Source: Nocardiopsis alba DSM 43377 (GTDB lineage: Bacteria; Actinomycetota; Actinomycetes; Streptosporangiales; Streptosporangiaceae). Taken from it: a stretch of DNA of 64,000 nucleotides. The position numbers and the translations under genes were made by a program. Positions 36,214 through 46,411 of the stretch are shown here, one piece after another (position 1 is the first letter of the stretch; every line of letters begins with the position of its first letter). Under the pieces are notes generated by a model. That model saw only the letters and a list, made by a program, of their open reading frames with translations. It had not been told where the DNA came from and ran no database searches. The DNA lies in NCBI RefSeq assembly GCF_000341225.1, contig NZ_ANAC01000023.1, positions 62,001-126,000 on the forward strand, read 5' to 3'.

Positions 36214-39200
36214 CCCGCCCCACCGACCCCGACACCACCACGCCCTCCCCGGGGGCGATCGCCGACGTCCTGCCGCTCGGCCCCCTCCAAGAGGGGCTGC
36301 TGTTCCACCACGCCCTGAGCGGGGGAGCGGGGGACGCCTACGGGATCCAGCTCAGGATGGAACTCCTGGGCCGGGTCGACCCGGAACGGCTGCGCACGGC
36401 GGCGTCCGCGCTGCTGACCCGTCACCCCAACCTGCGGGCCGGGTTCCTGTACGAGGAACTCGACCGGCCGGTCCAGTTCGTCCCGGCCGTCACCGAACTC
36501 GACTGGACGCACACCGACCTGAGCACGGAGGAGGCCCCCGCACGGGCCGAGGACGGGGTGGCGGAGGAGGAGTTCGGGCGCGGTTTCGACCTGGCCGCCC
36601 CGCCACTGGTGCGCTTCCACGCCCTCACCACCGGCCCGGGACGCCTCGTGCTGGTGATCACCGCCCACCACGTCCTGCTCGACGGCTGGTCGTTGCCGAT
36701 CCTGGCCCGCGACCTGCTCGGACTGTACGCGGCCGACGGCGACGGTAACGCTCTTCCATCAGCACCCCGTTACCGGGACCATCTGGCCTGGATCGGCTCA
36801 CGCGACCACGAGGCCGGACGTCGGGCCTGGTCCACCGCCCTGGAGGGGCTGACCGAACCCACCCTGATCGCCCCCGCCCACGGCCACCCGACCGAGGAAC
36901 CGGGATCTCCCGCCGTCCCCCCGCGCCCGACCCGGATCCGGGCACCGTTGGGGGCGGACCTCGATCGGAGGCTGCGCTCCCTGGCCGCCGAGAAGGGCGT
37001 CACCGTCAACACCGTCCTCCAGACGGTGTGGGCGCTGGCCCTGTCCACCCACACCGGCCGTCACGACGTCGTCTTCGGCCAACCGGTCTCCGGCCGCGGC
37101 TCCGAACTCCCCGGAGCCCAGGACACCGTCGGCCTGTTCACCAACACCCTCCCGGTCCGGATCGCCCTCGACCCGGCCGAGTCGCTCTCCGACCTGCTCA
37201 CCCGGGTCCACCTCGACCGGGCCGACCTGCTCGACCACCAGTGGACCGGCCTGGCCGAGATCCAACGCGCCACCGGACACGGCACCCTCTTCGACACCCT
37301 CCTGGTCGTCGAGAACTACCCATTGGACGAGGCCGTCACCGGACGCGACCACGCGGGTGTGCGCGCCGGACGGATCCGGGTCCGCGACGCCACCCACTAT
37401 CCGGTCACGCTCACGGTGACGCCGGGAGAGGAGGGGGGAGACGACACCCTCCTGTACCTGGACCACCGGGACGAGGCGGTACCGACCACGATCGCCCGCG
37501 GACTCCTCGACCTCGTCCTCCACCTGCTCGATCAGGTCCTCGCCGACCCGGACCGCCCCGTACGCGCCCTCGACCTGATCGCCCCGAGCGCCCGGGCCGC
37601 GCTCCCCGGCCCCGACACCTCCCGGCACACCACCGAGCACACCGACGCCCTCGCCCCGCTCACCGAGGCCGAACGCGCCCACCCCGACCGGACGGCGGTC
37701 GTCTCCGCCGAACGCTCGCTCACCTACCGAGAACTGCACACCGAGGCGGCACGACTGGCCCGACTGCTCACCGAACACGGCGCCGGCGCCGAGACGGTGG
37801 TCGCCGTCGCGCTGCCCCGAGGCGCCGACCTGATCGTCGCCATCGTGGCGGCGCTGCGCTGCGGCGGCACCTATCTGCCGCTGGACCTGGACCATCCGCC
37901 CGCCCGCCTGGCCGACATGGCCGAGCGCGCCGGGGCGACCCTGGTCCTGACCACCTCCGAACGGCGTGGGGCGCTCGCCGACCTGCCCGACACCGTGGTC
38001 CGGATCGAACTGGACGACCCCGACACCCGGGCCCGCGCGGCCGCGCTCGACCCTCTGCCCTGGGCCGCCCCCCACCCCGAACACCTGGCCTACGTCCTGT
38101 TCACCTCCGGTTCCACCGGCCGCCCCAAGGGGGTCGGGGTCTCGCACCGGGCCATCGCCAACCGGATCGAGTGGACCCAGGGCGCCTACCGGCTCACCCC
38201 CGAGGACCGGATCGCCCACAAGACCCCGGTCGGCTTCGACGTGTCGGTCTGGGAGTTCCTGTGGCCGCTGAGCACCGGGTCGTCGATCGTCGTCGCCCGC
38301 CCCGACGACCACCGCGACCCCGCCCGACTGATCGACCTGTTCGCCCGCGAACGGGTGACGGTCTGCCACTTCGTACCGGCCGTGCTGCGCCTGTTCGTCG
38401 ACGAACTCGCCACCGCGCCGACCGGTCTGCCCGATCTACGGCTGCTCATCGCCAGTGGGGAGGCCCTCACCCTGGATCTGGCGCGGGACCTCGGCGCGGC
38501 CCTGCCCTCCGTTCGCCTGGAGAACCTCTACGGCCCCACCGAGGCCGCCATCGACGTCACCGCCCACGGCGCCACCGGTCCGGGCGCGCCGGACCTCGAC
38601 CTCGGCGACCCGTCGGGGACGGTGCCCATCGGCCGGCCGGTCTGGAACACCACCGCGCACGTCCTGGACGACTCCCTGCGCCCGGTGCCCCCCGAAGCGC
38701 CGGGGGAGCTCTACCTCGGCGGCGTCCAGGTGGCGCGCGGCTACGTCGGACGTCCCGACCTGACCGCCTCCCGCTTCGTCGCCGACCCCTACGGCCCGCC
38801 CGGCTCCCGGCTCTATCGCACCGGCGACCTGGTGCGACGGCTGGACGACGGCTCCCTCGTCCACCTCGGCCGCTCGGACGACCAGGTCAAGATCAACGGG
38901 GTACGGATCGAACCGGCCGAGACCGAGGCGGTACTGCGGGCCCTGACCGGGGTGGCCGAGGCCGCCGTCACCGTCCGTACCGACGCCGCCGGCGCGGCGA
39001 CGCTCGCCGGCTACCTGGTCCCGGTCCCGGGAACGCGCCCGGACACCGACGACCTGAGGGGCCGACTCGCCTCGGCGCTCCCGCCGGCCGCCGTGCCCGC
39101 CACCCTCACCGTCCTGGACCGGATGCCGTTGAGCGTCAACGGCAAGGTCGACCGCGGGGCCCTCCCCGAACCCGAACCCCTCCCGGTCGGGGGCAGAGGC

Positions 39201-39536
39201 GCGGCCACCGACGCCGAACGTCTCCTGTGCGCGGCCATCGCCGACCTGCTGGGAAGGGAACCCGAGAGCGTCGGAGCCGACGCCGACTTCTTCGCCCTGG
39301 GCGGCGACAGCGTCACCTCCATCCGGCTCGTCGGCCGGGCCAGGGCAAGCGGTCTGGAGTTCACCGTCCGCGACGTGTTCATCCATCGCACCGCCGAACG
39401 GCTCGCCGCGCACGCCGCCGGCACCGTCTCCGAACCGGCCGAGCCCGAACCGGGCCCCGAACCCGGCGACGAGTTCGCCGGGCTCCTGGACGCCGGGGAG
39501 ATGGACGACCTCCAGCGGCTCTGGGAACAGGGATGA
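36210..39536 (+). CDS. NRPS 2: C-A-T (serine module)
   Basis: 1108 residues from ATG 36210, overlapping the NRPS 1 stop (ATGA). The N-terminus carries an acceptor-like docking segment just before the C domain (IADVLPLGPLQEGLLFHHAL). C domain: HHVLLDGWS at ~153. A domain: YVLFTSGSTGRPKG at ~628, with pocket residues D-V-W-H-I-S-L-I-D, the well-known serine code (EntF type). T domain: FFALGGDSV with S1034. The C-terminal tail has a helix MDDLQRLWEQG resembling the tail of NRPS 1. There is no epimerase, so L-Ser is expected. Confidence 0.95.
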   Translation: MTRPTDPDTTTPSPGAIADVLPLGPLQEGLLFHHALSGGAGDAYGIQLRMELLGRVDPERLRTAASALLTRHPNLRAGFLYEELDRPVQFVPAVTELDWTHTDLSTEEAPARAEDGVAEEEFGRGFDLAAPPLVRFHALTTGPGRLVLVITAHHVLLDGWSLPILARDLLGLYAADGDGNALPSAPRYRDHLAWIGSRDHEAGRRAWSTALEGLTEPTLIAPAHGHPTEEPGSPAVPPRPTRIRAPLGADLDRRLRSLAAEKGVTVNTVLQTVWALALSTHTGRHDVVFGQPVSGRGSELPGAQDTVGLFTNTLPVRIALDPAESLSDLLTRVHLDRADLLDHQWTGLAEIQRATGHGTLFDTLLVVENYPLDEAVTGRDHAGVRAGRIRVRDATHYPVTLTVTPGEEGGDDTLLYLDHRDEAVPTTIARGLLDLVLHLLDQVLADPDRPVRALDLIAPSARAALPGPDTSRHTTEHTDALAPLTEAERAHPDRTAVVSAERSLTYRELHTEAARLARLLTEHGAGAETVVAVALPRGADLIVAIVAALRCGGTYLPLDLDHPPARLADMAERAGATLVLTTSERRGALADLPDTVVRIELDDPDTRARAAALDPLPWAAPHPEHLAYVLFTSGSTGRPKGVGVSHRAIANRIEWTQGAYRLTPEDRIAHKTPVGFDVSVWEFLWPLSTGSSIVVARPDDHRDPARLIDLFARERVTVCHFVPAVLRLFVDELATAPTGLPDLRLLIASGEALTLDLARDLGAALPSVRLENLYGPTEAAIDVTAHGATGPGAPDLDLGDPSGTVPIGRPVWNTTAHVLDDSLRPVPPEAPGELYLGGVQVARGYVGRPDLTASRFVADPYGPPGSRLYRTGDLVRRLDDGSLVHLGRSDDQVKINGVRIEPAETEAVLRALTGVAEAAVTVRTDAAGAATLAGYLVPVPGTRPDTDDLRGRLASALPPAAVPATLTVLDRMPLSVNGKVDRGALPEPEPLPVGGRGAATDAERLLCAAIADLLGREPESVGADADFFALGGDSVTSIRLVGRARASGLEFTVRDVFIHRTAERLAAHAAGTVSEPAEPEPGPEPGDEFAGLLDAGEMDDLQRLWEQG

Positions 39537-39595
39537 CCCCGCCCCAGGGGCGCCCGGCCCACCATCCACCACCGTCATCGACCGAGGAGAACCCC

Positions 39596-42500
39596 ATGAA
39601 CACCGGCGCCGAGGGTCCGGGGCGGATCCAGGACGTGCTCCCGCTGGCCACCCTCCAGGAGGGGCTGCTGTTCCACTCCGTCAAGGACGAGGTGGACCTG
39701 GACGTCTACACCGTCCAGAACGTCTTCGAGTTCACCCGCCGCGTCGACGCCACCGCCCTGCGGGCCGCCGCCGACGCCCTCCTGCGACGCCACCCGGCCC
39801 TGCGCGCCGGGTTCATGCACGAGGGGGTCGAACGTCCGGTCCAGTTCGTCCCCGAGCGGGTCCCGGCGGCCTGGAACGAGACCGACCTGTCCGACCTGCC
39901 CGTGGTCGAGGCGCGCCGCCGCCTGGACCACCTACGGGTCGCCCAGCGCGAACGCCGCTTCGACCTGGCACGCCCGCCCCTGATCCGGCACGTGCTGGTC
40001 CACCTGCCCGAGGGGCGGGACGTCCTCCTGCTGACCTTCCACCACATCGTCATGGACGGCTGGTCGGGCGAGCTCTACAACGCCGAGCTGATGGACCTGT
40101 ACCTGCGCGGCGGGGACGACAGCGGTCTGCCCGAACCCCGCCCCTACCGCGACTACCTGGTGTGGCTCTCCCGTCAGGACCGCCGGAGCTCGGTGGAGGC
40201 CTGGCGCTCCGCCCTCGACGGAGTGGACGAGGGCACCCTGATCTCGGCGGGGGAGGGCGGCGACACCACGATCATGCCGCGCACCGTCGACGGGATCGTC
40301 GATCCCGCCCTGGCCGACCGGCTCACCACTCTGGCCCGGGAACTCGGCGTCACCCCCAACACCCTCTTCCTCACGGCCTGGGGGCTGGCCCTGCGCTCCC
40401 ACACCGGCGGCGACGACATCGTCTTCGGCAGCACCGTCTCGGGACGCCCGCCCGAGATCGACGGGGTCGACTCCATCGTCGGCGTCTTCTTCAACACCGT
40501 GCCGGTCCGGGTCCGGGTCCGACCCGCCGAGACCGTCCGCGACCTGTTGGTCCGGATCCAGGGGGAACAGGCCGACCTGCTGGCCCACCACCACGTGGGG
40601 CTGGCCGACATCCAGGGCGCCGTCGGCGGCCGGCGTCTCTTCGACACCCTCTACGTCCAGCGCAACATCCCGCGCGACGACGAACGCTACCGGGACGTGC
40701 GCGAACGCACCGGACTGGAGTCGGTCACCGGCAACGACGCCACCCACTATCCGCTGACCTTCGTCGTCCAGCCCGGCGACGAGCTCCGACTCAGCCTCGC
40801 CCACCGCACCGACGTGGTCTCCGCCGAGACCGCCCGCGAACTGTACGACCGGGTGACGCGGCTGCTCGAAGGGATCGCCGACCGCCCCGACGCCCCGGTC
40901 TCCGCCCTCGACCCGCTCGACACCCGGACCCGAGAGGCCTGCCTCGCCCTGGGCGAAGGGCGACGGCTCGCCCTGCCCGACACCACCCCGGCCGCGCTCT
41001 TCGAGGCCTCCGCGGCCCGCGCACCCGAACGCGTCGCCCTGGTGACCAGGGAGGAGCGCCTCACCTTCGCGGAACTGGACGAGCGCGCCGAACGCCTGGC
41101 CCGCCTGCTCGCCGACCTGGGCGTGGGGCCCGAGGCACGGGTCGCGATCGCCCTGCACCGCTCCGCCGACTGGGTGGTGACGCTGTTCGCCGTCCTCAAG
41201 CTCGGCGCCGCCTACGTCCCCCTGGACCTGGAGCACCCGGCCGCGCGGCTCGGCCACATGATCGCCGACTCCGCGCCCCTGGTCACCGTCACCACCGCCC
41301 GCGCCGCCGAACACCTGCCCGACGAGGCCGAGGGCGACGGCCGACGGTTGTACCTGGACGACCCGGCCACCCGCGCGGATCTGAGGTGGGTGGACCTCAC
41401 GGTGCCCCGCCCGCCCGTCGAGCACCGGCCCGACCACCTGGCCTACGTCATCTTCACCTCCGGCTCCACCGGTCGCCCCAAGGGGGTGGAGACCCCCTAC
41501 CAGGGGCTGGTGAACATGCTGGTCAACCACCGCGCCGAGATCTTCGACCCGGTGGTGGCCGAACAGGGCGGCCGCGTCATGCGGGTCGCGCACACCGTCT
41601 CGTTCTCCTTCGACATGTCCTGGGAGGAGCTCCTGTGGCTGATCGACGGCCACGAGGTGCACCTGATGGACGAGGAACTGCGTCGCGACTCCGCCGCCCT
41701 GGTCTCCTACTGCGCCGAGCACGACATCGACGTCGTCAACGTGACCCCCTCCTACTGCGGTCAGCTCCTCGACGACGGTCTGCTCGGCGACACGACCGGG
41801 AGGGAGGAACGGCACCGCCCGCCACTCGTCCTGTTGGGCGGCGAGGCGGTCACCCCCACCGTCTGGGATCGGCTCCGCGACACCGACGGCGTGCTCGGAT
41901 ACAACCTGTACGGGCCCACCGAGTACACGATCAACACCCTCGGCGGCGGCACCGGCGACAGCGCGACCCCCACGGTGGGACGCCCCATCGCCAACACCGA
42001 CGTGCGCGTCCTCGACACCGCGCTGCGGCCGGTCGCCCCGGGCGTCCCCGGAGAGCTGTACGTGACCGGGGTCGGCCTGGCCCGCGGCTACACCGCGCGC
42101 CCCGACCTGACCGCCGAGCGGTTCGTCGCCGACCCCTACGGAGCTCCCGGGGCCCGGATGTACCGCACCGGCGACCTGGTGCGGTGGGACGAGGACGGGC
42201 TCATCGACTACCTGGGCCGGATCGACGACCAGGTGAAGATCCGCGGGGTGCGCATCGAACCCGGCGAGGTCGTCTCCGCCTTGGAGGAGCACCCCGACGT
42301 CGTTCAGGCGGCCGTGACCGTGCGGGAGGACACCCCCGGCCTCAAGCGGCTGATCGGCTACCTGGTCCCCGGAACCGGGAAGGGGATCGACACCGACGCC
42401 CTGCGCCGGGAGCTGCGCGACTCCCTGCCCGACGCCATGGTCCCCGCCGTCCTGGTCACCCTGGACCGGCTGCCCCTGACCGTCAACGGCAAACTCGACC

Positions 42501-43609
42501 ACGCCGCCCTGCCCGCGCCCGCCCACCAGGGGGCGGCGGGACGTCCGCCCCGGGACGACGTCGACCGCGCCCTGGCCGACGACTTCGCCGCCGTCCTCGG
42601 CCTGCCGGAGGGGGCGGACAACCCCGTCACCCTCGACGACGACTTCTTCGACCTGGGCGGCCACTCCCTCCTGGCGATGCGCCTGGTGGGGAGGGTCCGC
42701 AAGCGCACCGGGCAGCGGCTGCGCGCGGGCGACCTCATCGCGGCGCCCACGGTGGCCCGCCTGCGCGACTACCTGGAGTCCCCGCGTCGTGAGGACCTAC
42801 TCGCGCCGATCCTGCGCCTGCGCGAGGGCGGACGCCGCCGGCCCCTGTTCTGCCTCCACCCGGCGGCCGGACTGAGCTGGTCCTACGCGGGACTGGCCCC
42901 CTACGTCGACAGGGAACGCCCCCTGGTCGGCGTGCAGTTCCCCGGCCTGCGCGAGGACGATCTTCCGCCCACCATGGACGCGCTGGTGGAGCGGTACGCG
43001 CGGCTGATCCGCACCGTCCAGCCGAGCGGCCCCTACCACCTGGTGGGCTGGTCCTTCGGCGGTCAGATCGCGCACGGCCTGGCCACCCTCCTCCAGTCCG
43101 AGGGGGAGCGGGTCGACTTCCTGGGGATGCTCGACACCTACCCCACCGACTCCGAACCGGTCCGCCGGGCGGGCGGGGCCATGACCGACGACGAGGCCGA
43201 ACAGGAGGCGCTCGACTTCCTGCTCTCCGGCGCCCGACGCGACCTCCCCTCGTGGCTCACACCGCCCTACCGGCGCGCGGACGTCGTGGAGTTCCTGCGC
43301 GACGGCGACGGGGTGTGGTCGGACTTCGACGCCGAGACCATCGAACGCGTGGTGCGCGCCCGCGTGTACACCAACGAGGTCATGTACCGGGCCGACTACC
43401 GCGTCTTCCGCGGTGACCTGCACTTCTTCTCCGCCGTCGCGCGACGGGACCCGGGCTCGGGGATCACCGCCGAACTGTGGAAGGAGTACGTCGACGGGCG
43501 GGTGATCGACACCCCGGTCGACCACCACCACGACGACCTCACCGGCCCCGCGGCGCTGGCCGTCATCGGTCCGGTCCTGGACCGCGCGCTGCGAGGAGAG
43601 CACCGCTGA
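39596..43609 (+). CDS. NRPS 3: C-A-T-TE (N5-hydroxyornithine module and release)
   Basis: 1337 residues from ATG 39596, with GAGGAG SD at about 39584; the frame is open much further upstream as a shadow of NRPS 2. C domain: HHIVMDGWS at ~149, preceded by a docking-type segment (IQDVLPLATLQEGLLFHS). A domain: YVIFTSGSTGRPKG at ~617, with pocket residues D-M-E-N-L-G-L-I-N, the code known for N5-hydroxyornithine in coelichelin-type systems. T domain: S1024. The type I thioesterase has the nucleophile motif GWSFGG (S1153) and the C-terminal His region VDHHHDDLTG. It should add hydroxyornithine made by the upstream hydroxylase and release the peptide. Confidence 0.95.
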   Translation: MNTGAEGPGRIQDVLPLATLQEGLLFHSVKDEVDLDVYTVQNVFEFTRRVDATALRAAADALLRRHPALRAGFMHEGVERPVQFVPERVPAAWNETDLSDLPVVEARRRLDHLRVAQRERRFDLARPPLIRHVLVHLPEGRDVLLLTFHHIVMDGWSGELYNAELMDLYLRGGDDSGLPEPRPYRDYLVWLSRQDRRSSVEAWRSALDGVDEGTLISAGEGGDTTIMPRTVDGIVDPALADRLTTLARELGVTPNTLFLTAWGLALRSHTGGDDIVFGSTVSGRPPEIDGVDSIVGVFFNTVPVRVRVRPAETVRDLLVRIQGEQADLLAHHHVGLADIQGAVGGRRLFDTLYVQRNIPRDDERYRDVRERTGLESVTGNDATHYPLTFVVQPGDELRLSLAHRTDVVSAETARELYDRVTRLLEGIADRPDAPVSALDPLDTRTREACLALGEGRRLALPDTTPAALFEASAARAPERVALVTREERLTFAELDERAERLARLLADLGVGPEARVAIALHRSADWVVTLFAVLKLGAAYVPLDLEHPAARLGHMIADSAPLVTVTTARAAEHLPDEAEGDGRRLYLDDPATRADLRWVDLTVPRPPVEHRPDHLAYVIFTSGSTGRPKGVETPYQGLVNMLVNHRAEIFDPVVAEQGGRVMRVAHTVSFSFDMSWEELLWLIDGHEVHLMDEELRRDSAALVSYCAEHDIDVVNVTPSYCGQLLDDGLLGDTTGREERHRPPLVLLGGEAVTPTVWDRLRDTDGVLGYNLYGPTEYTINTLGGGTGDSATPTVGRPIANTDVRVLDTALRPVAPGVPGELYVTGVGLARGYTARPDLTAERFVADPYGAPGARMYRTGDLVRWDEDGLIDYLGRIDDQVKIRGVRIEPGEVVSALEEHPDVVQAAVTVREDTPGLKRLIGYLVPGTGKGIDTDALRRELRDSLPDAMVPAVLVTLDRLPLTVNGKLDHAALPAPAHQGAAGRPPRDDVDRALADDFAAVLGLPEGADNPVTLDDDFFDLGGHSLLAMRLVGRVRKRTGQRLRAGDLIAAPTVARLRDYLESPRREDLLAPILRLREGGRRRPLFCLHPAAGLSWSYAGLAPYVDRERPLVGVQFPGLREDDLPPTMDALVERYARLIRTVQPSGPYHLVGWSFGGQIAHGLATLLQSEGERVDFLGMLDTYPTDSEPVRRAGGAMTDDEAEQEALDFLLSGARRDLPSWLTPPYRRADVVEFLRDGDGVWSDFDAETIERVVRARVYTNEVMYRADYRVFRGDLHFFSAVARRDPGSGITAELWKEYVDGRVIDTPVDHHHDDLTGPAALAVIGPVLDRALRGEHR

Positions 43610-43651
43610 CCCTCTCCTCGGGACGGGGGCGCCCCACCGACCTTCAGGTGT

Positions 43652-43670
43652 TAAGGTTAGGCTTACCTAA
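43652..43670. promoter_or_regulatory. iron box (IdeR/DmdR1 operator), site 3
   Basis: TAAGGTTAGGCTTACCTAA, close to the DtxR-family consensus. It lies between the NRPS 3 stop and the binding-protein gene, so the transport half of the cluster has its own iron-regulated promoter. Confidence 0.88.
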
Positions 43671-43786
43671 TGGAAGTCGGGGGGATTCGGCGGGCCATCG
43701 GTCTCCCCCGTCCCACGCCGCCCCCTGCCCCGGGCGGCCCACCCCCACCTCACGCACCCCTCCCCGACGACCCCGAAAGCGAACCC

Positions 43787-44764
43787 GTGACAGTGTCGAC
43801 CACCCGCCCCCGAAGCACCGGCATGGCCGCCGGCGCCCTGGCCCTGACCCTCGCCCTCACCTCCTGCGGCGCCGACGACCCCTCCGACGCCGCCGACGCC
43901 TCCACCGAGACCACCACCGTCGAGACCGACTACGGACCCGTCGAGATCCCCACCGACCCCCAGAGGATCGTCGCCCTCGAATTCGGCAACGAGATCCTCG
44001 TCGAGGCCGGCATCGACCCCGTCGGCGTCATCGACCCCAACCCCGGCCTCTACACCCCCGAGGAACTGGAGATCCTCCAAGGGGCCGACGTGGTCCAGGA
44101 GTCCAGCCTGGAGATCAACATCGAGGCCGTCGCCGCCGCCGAACCCGACCTCATCATCGGCGGCGTCCGCGAGGTCAGCCACGACGACTACGAGGAGCAC
44201 TTCGAGAACCTGTCGCGGATCGCGCCCACCGTCCTGTTCGACTTCGACGGCGCCGGGCCCGAACTGCGCGACATGAGCCTCGAACTCGCCGAGGTCGTCG
44301 GCGACGCCGAACGCGCCGAGGCCGAACGCGAACGCTACGAGGAACGCGTCACCGAGCTCCGCGACACCTACGCCGAACAGCTCCAGGACCACACCTTCGC
44401 CGTGGTCTTCGGCGTCGACGACCAGTTCGCCGTCGTCAACACCAACGCCTGGGGCGCCTACATCCTCGACGAACTCGGCGCCGAGACCACCTCCGTCATC
44501 GAGGAGGCCGGCGGCGACTTCGCCACCTTCCAGTCGTACGAGAACATCGACAAACTCGACGACGCCGACGTCGTCCTCTACGAGACCGACGTCTCCCTCG
44601 AACCGGACGCCTTCACCGCCGACCTCCTCGACCAGAACCTCTGGGCGAGCCTGCCCGCCGCGGAGAACGACCGCGTCCACCCCCTGCGCTACAGCTTCTC
44701 GCGCACCTGGGGCCAGGCCAACGACGTCCTGGACCAGCTGGAGGAAGTCCTCCAGGACCTGTAG
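43787..44764 (+). CDS. ferric-siderophore ABC transporter substrate-binding lipoprotein
   Basis: 325 residues from GTG 43787; the longer frame from 43670 would begin inside the iron box and has a Pro-rich N-terminus, so it is rejected. The signal ends in the lipobox ALTLALTSC, with Cys to be lipidated. The FepB/FhuD-like fold (Fe-periplasmic-binding) shows IVALEFGNEILVEAGIDPVG, AAAEPDLIIGGVREVS, RIAPTVLFDFDG, FGVDDQFAVVNTNAWGAYIL and YSFSRTWGQANDVLDQLEEV. It captures the iron-loaded siderophore outside the membrane. No permease or ATPase gene accompanies it in the window, so these must lie elsewhere. Confidence 0.92.
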   Translation: MTVSTTRPRSTGMAAGALALTLALTSCGADDPSDAADASTETTTVETDYGPVEIPTDPQRIVALEFGNEILVEAGIDPVGVIDPNPGLYTPEELEILQGADVVQESSLEINIEAVAAAEPDLIIGGVREVSHDDYEEHFENLSRIAPTVLFDFDGAGPELRDMSLELAEVVGDAERAEAERERYEERVTELRDTYAEQLQDHTFAVVFGVDDQFAVVNTNAWGAYILDELGAETTSVIEEAGGDFATFQSYENIDKLDDADVVLYETDVSLEPDAFTADLLDQNLWASLPAAENDRVHPLRYSFSRTWGQANDVLDQLEEVLQDL

Positions 44765-44791
44765 GACCCGCACCCGACGGAAGGAGTCACC

Positions 44792-44998
44792 ATGACCAAC
44801 CCCTTCGACGACGCCGAGGGCACCTTCCTCGTCCTGGTCAACGAGGAGGAGCAGCACTCGCTCTGGCCCGTCTTCGCTCACGTCCCCGACGGCTGGACCC
44901 CCGTCCACGGGCCCTCCTCCCGGGACGAGGCCCTGGACTACGTCAACACCCACTGGACCGACCTGCGCCCGCGAGGCCTGCGCGAGTCCCTGGCCTGA
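44792..44998 (+). CDS. mbtH: MbtH family protein
   Basis: 68 residues from ATG 44792, with AAGGAG SD. It starts MTNPFDDAEGTFLVLVNEEE and carries the invariant Trp pattern of MbtH proteins: SLWPVFAHVPDGWTPVHG and YVNTHWTDLRPRGLRE. MbtH proteins bind NRPS adenylation domains and are often needed for their folding or activity. It presumably serves the A domains of the three NRPSs upstream. The gene is 27 bp after the binding-protein gene, in one transcription unit. Confidence 0.95.
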   Translation: MTNPFDDAEGTFLVLVNEEEQHSLWPVFAHVPDGWTPVHGPSSRDEALDYVNTHWTDLRPRGLRESLA

Positions 44999-45010
44999 CC
45001 CCACCGGAAC

Positions 45011-45049
45011 GGCACGGTGGAGCCCTCGTTCGGCTCCACCGGCCGTGCC
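45011..45049 (+). terminator. hairpin between mbtH and the exporter gene
   Basis: Stem GGTGGAGCC / GGCTCCACC (45016-45024 with 45032-45040, 7-base loop), extended by GGCAC / GTGCC after a bulge. It may act as an attenuator or partial terminator. It overlaps the longest start of the next frame (45017), arguing for a later start. Confidence 0.55.
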
Positions 45050-45097
45050 CCCGGGCCCGACACCCACGCGCCCGTACCCGCCTTCGTGAAGGACCCC

Positions 45098-46411
45098 GTG
45101 AAACTCTCCACGCTGATGGTCGACATCGGCCCCCTGCGCACGAGCCGCGAGTTCAGGATCGTCTTCGTCGCCCGACTCGTGTCCATCTTCGGGCTGGGCT
45201 TCGCCGCCGTGGCGCTGCCGATGCAGGTCTACCAGCTCACCGGGTCCTCCCTCGCCGTGGCGACCGTGCACACCACCTCCGCCGTCAGCGTCCTCACCGG
45301 CACCATCGTCGCCGGCATGCTCGCCGACCGGGGTGACCGCCGCCGCCTCATCGTCATCGGCCGCGCCTCCGCCGTCATCGGCTTCGGAGCGCTGGCCGTC
45401 AACACCCTCACCCCCGGCGAACCCTGGCTGTGGGTGATCTACGCGGCCGCCGCCTTCAACGGCTTCTTCGGCTCCTTCAGCGCCGTCGCCCTCCAGGCCG
45501 CCGCCCCCGGCTTCGTCCCCCGCGACAAACTCCCCGCCGCCGGCGCCCTGCTCGCCCTCAACGGCGAACTCGGCTCCGTACTGGCCCCCGCCCTGGGCGG
45601 CGGCATCATCGCACTGTGGGGGATGGGCACCAACTTCGTCATCACCGCCCTGCTCTCCCTGTTCACCACCCTCCTGGTGTGGCGTCTGCCCCGACTCGAC
45701 GCCCCCGAGGACGGCCGACGGCAGTCGATCGCCACCGCCCTGCGCGAAGGCGGACGCTTCGCCGTCGGCCACCGCGTCGTCGGACCGCTCCTGCTGCTGG
45801 GGCTGGTCCAGATGCTCTTCGCCGCGCCCCAGGTGCTCATCAACGAGTTCACCGACAAGGTCCTCGGCGGCGGCCCCGGCCTGGTCGGACTGCTCTACAC
45901 CGCCCCCGCCGTCGGCGCGCTCCTCGGCTCGCTCACCAGCGGCTGGGCCGGACGCGCCCACCGGACCGGAGCGCTTCTGCTCACCGCCGTCGCCCTGTGC
46001 GGCCTGGCCGTCCTCGGGCTGGGCGCGAGCACCTGGGCGCCGTTCGCCTTCGTGTTCCTGGCCTTCCTCGGCTTCGGCCAGGTCGTGGAGGAGATCCTGC
46101 GCTACGCCCTCCTCCAGTCGCACACCCCCGACCGGCTCCGCGGCCGCGTCAACGCGGTGTGGACCGCCCAGTCCACCGTGGGCGGCTCGGCCGGCGCCCT
46201 CACCCTCGGTGGTCTGGCCCCCCTCATCGGCGCGGCCGGAGCCCTCATGGCCGGCGGCGCCCTCACCATCGTGAGCGTCGGTGCCCTGGCCGTGGCCTTC
46301 GCCGGCCTGCGCACCGCACGGGTCCTCCGGGACCCCGAGACCCTCGCGTCCGACGGTCCGACCGTCGCCGACGCGGACCGTACGACCCGAACCGACAAGG
46401 AGAAGAAGTGA
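45098..46411 (+). CDS. EntS-like MFS siderophore exporter
   Basis: 437 residues from GTG 45098 (AAGGA four bases upstream); the frame opens at 45017 inside a hairpin. About 12 hydrophobic segments are visible. The N-terminal FRIVFVARLVSIFGLGFAAVALPMQ and MLADRGDRRRLIVIGR match the enterobactin exporter EntS/YbdA pattern. Further features are GFVPRDKLPAAGALLALNGE, and RLRGRVNAVWTAQSTVGGSAG near the C-terminus. It probably exports the finished apo-siderophore using the proton gradient. Its stop overlaps the next gene as GTGA, so the two proteins are co-translated. Confidence 0.9.
   Translation: MKLSTLMVDIGPLRTSREFRIVFVARLVSIFGLGFAAVALPMQVYQLTGSSLAVATVHTTSAVSVLTGTIVAGMLADRGDRRRLIVIGRASAVIGFGALAVNTLTPGEPWLWVIYAAAAFNGFFGSFSAVALQAAAPGFVPRDKLPAAGALLALNGELGSVLAPALGGGIIALWGMGTNFVITALLSLFTTLLVWRLPRLDAPEDGRRQSIATALREGGRFAVGHRVVGPLLLLGLVQMLFAAPQVLINEFTDKVLGGGPGLVGLLYTAPAVGALLGSLTSGWAGRAHRTGALLLTAVALCGLAVLGLGASTWAPFAFVFLAFLGFGQVVEEILRYALLQSHTPDRLRGRVNAVWTAQSTVGGSAGALTLGGLAPLIGAAGALMAGGALTIVSVGALAVAFAGLRTARVLRDPETLASDGPTVADADRTTRTDKEKK

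Noticed and set aside
43667..46123. 818-codon minus-strand frame over the transport genes
   Set aside because: Shadow of the binding protein, mbtH and exporter genes, which have clear family motifs on the plus strand.
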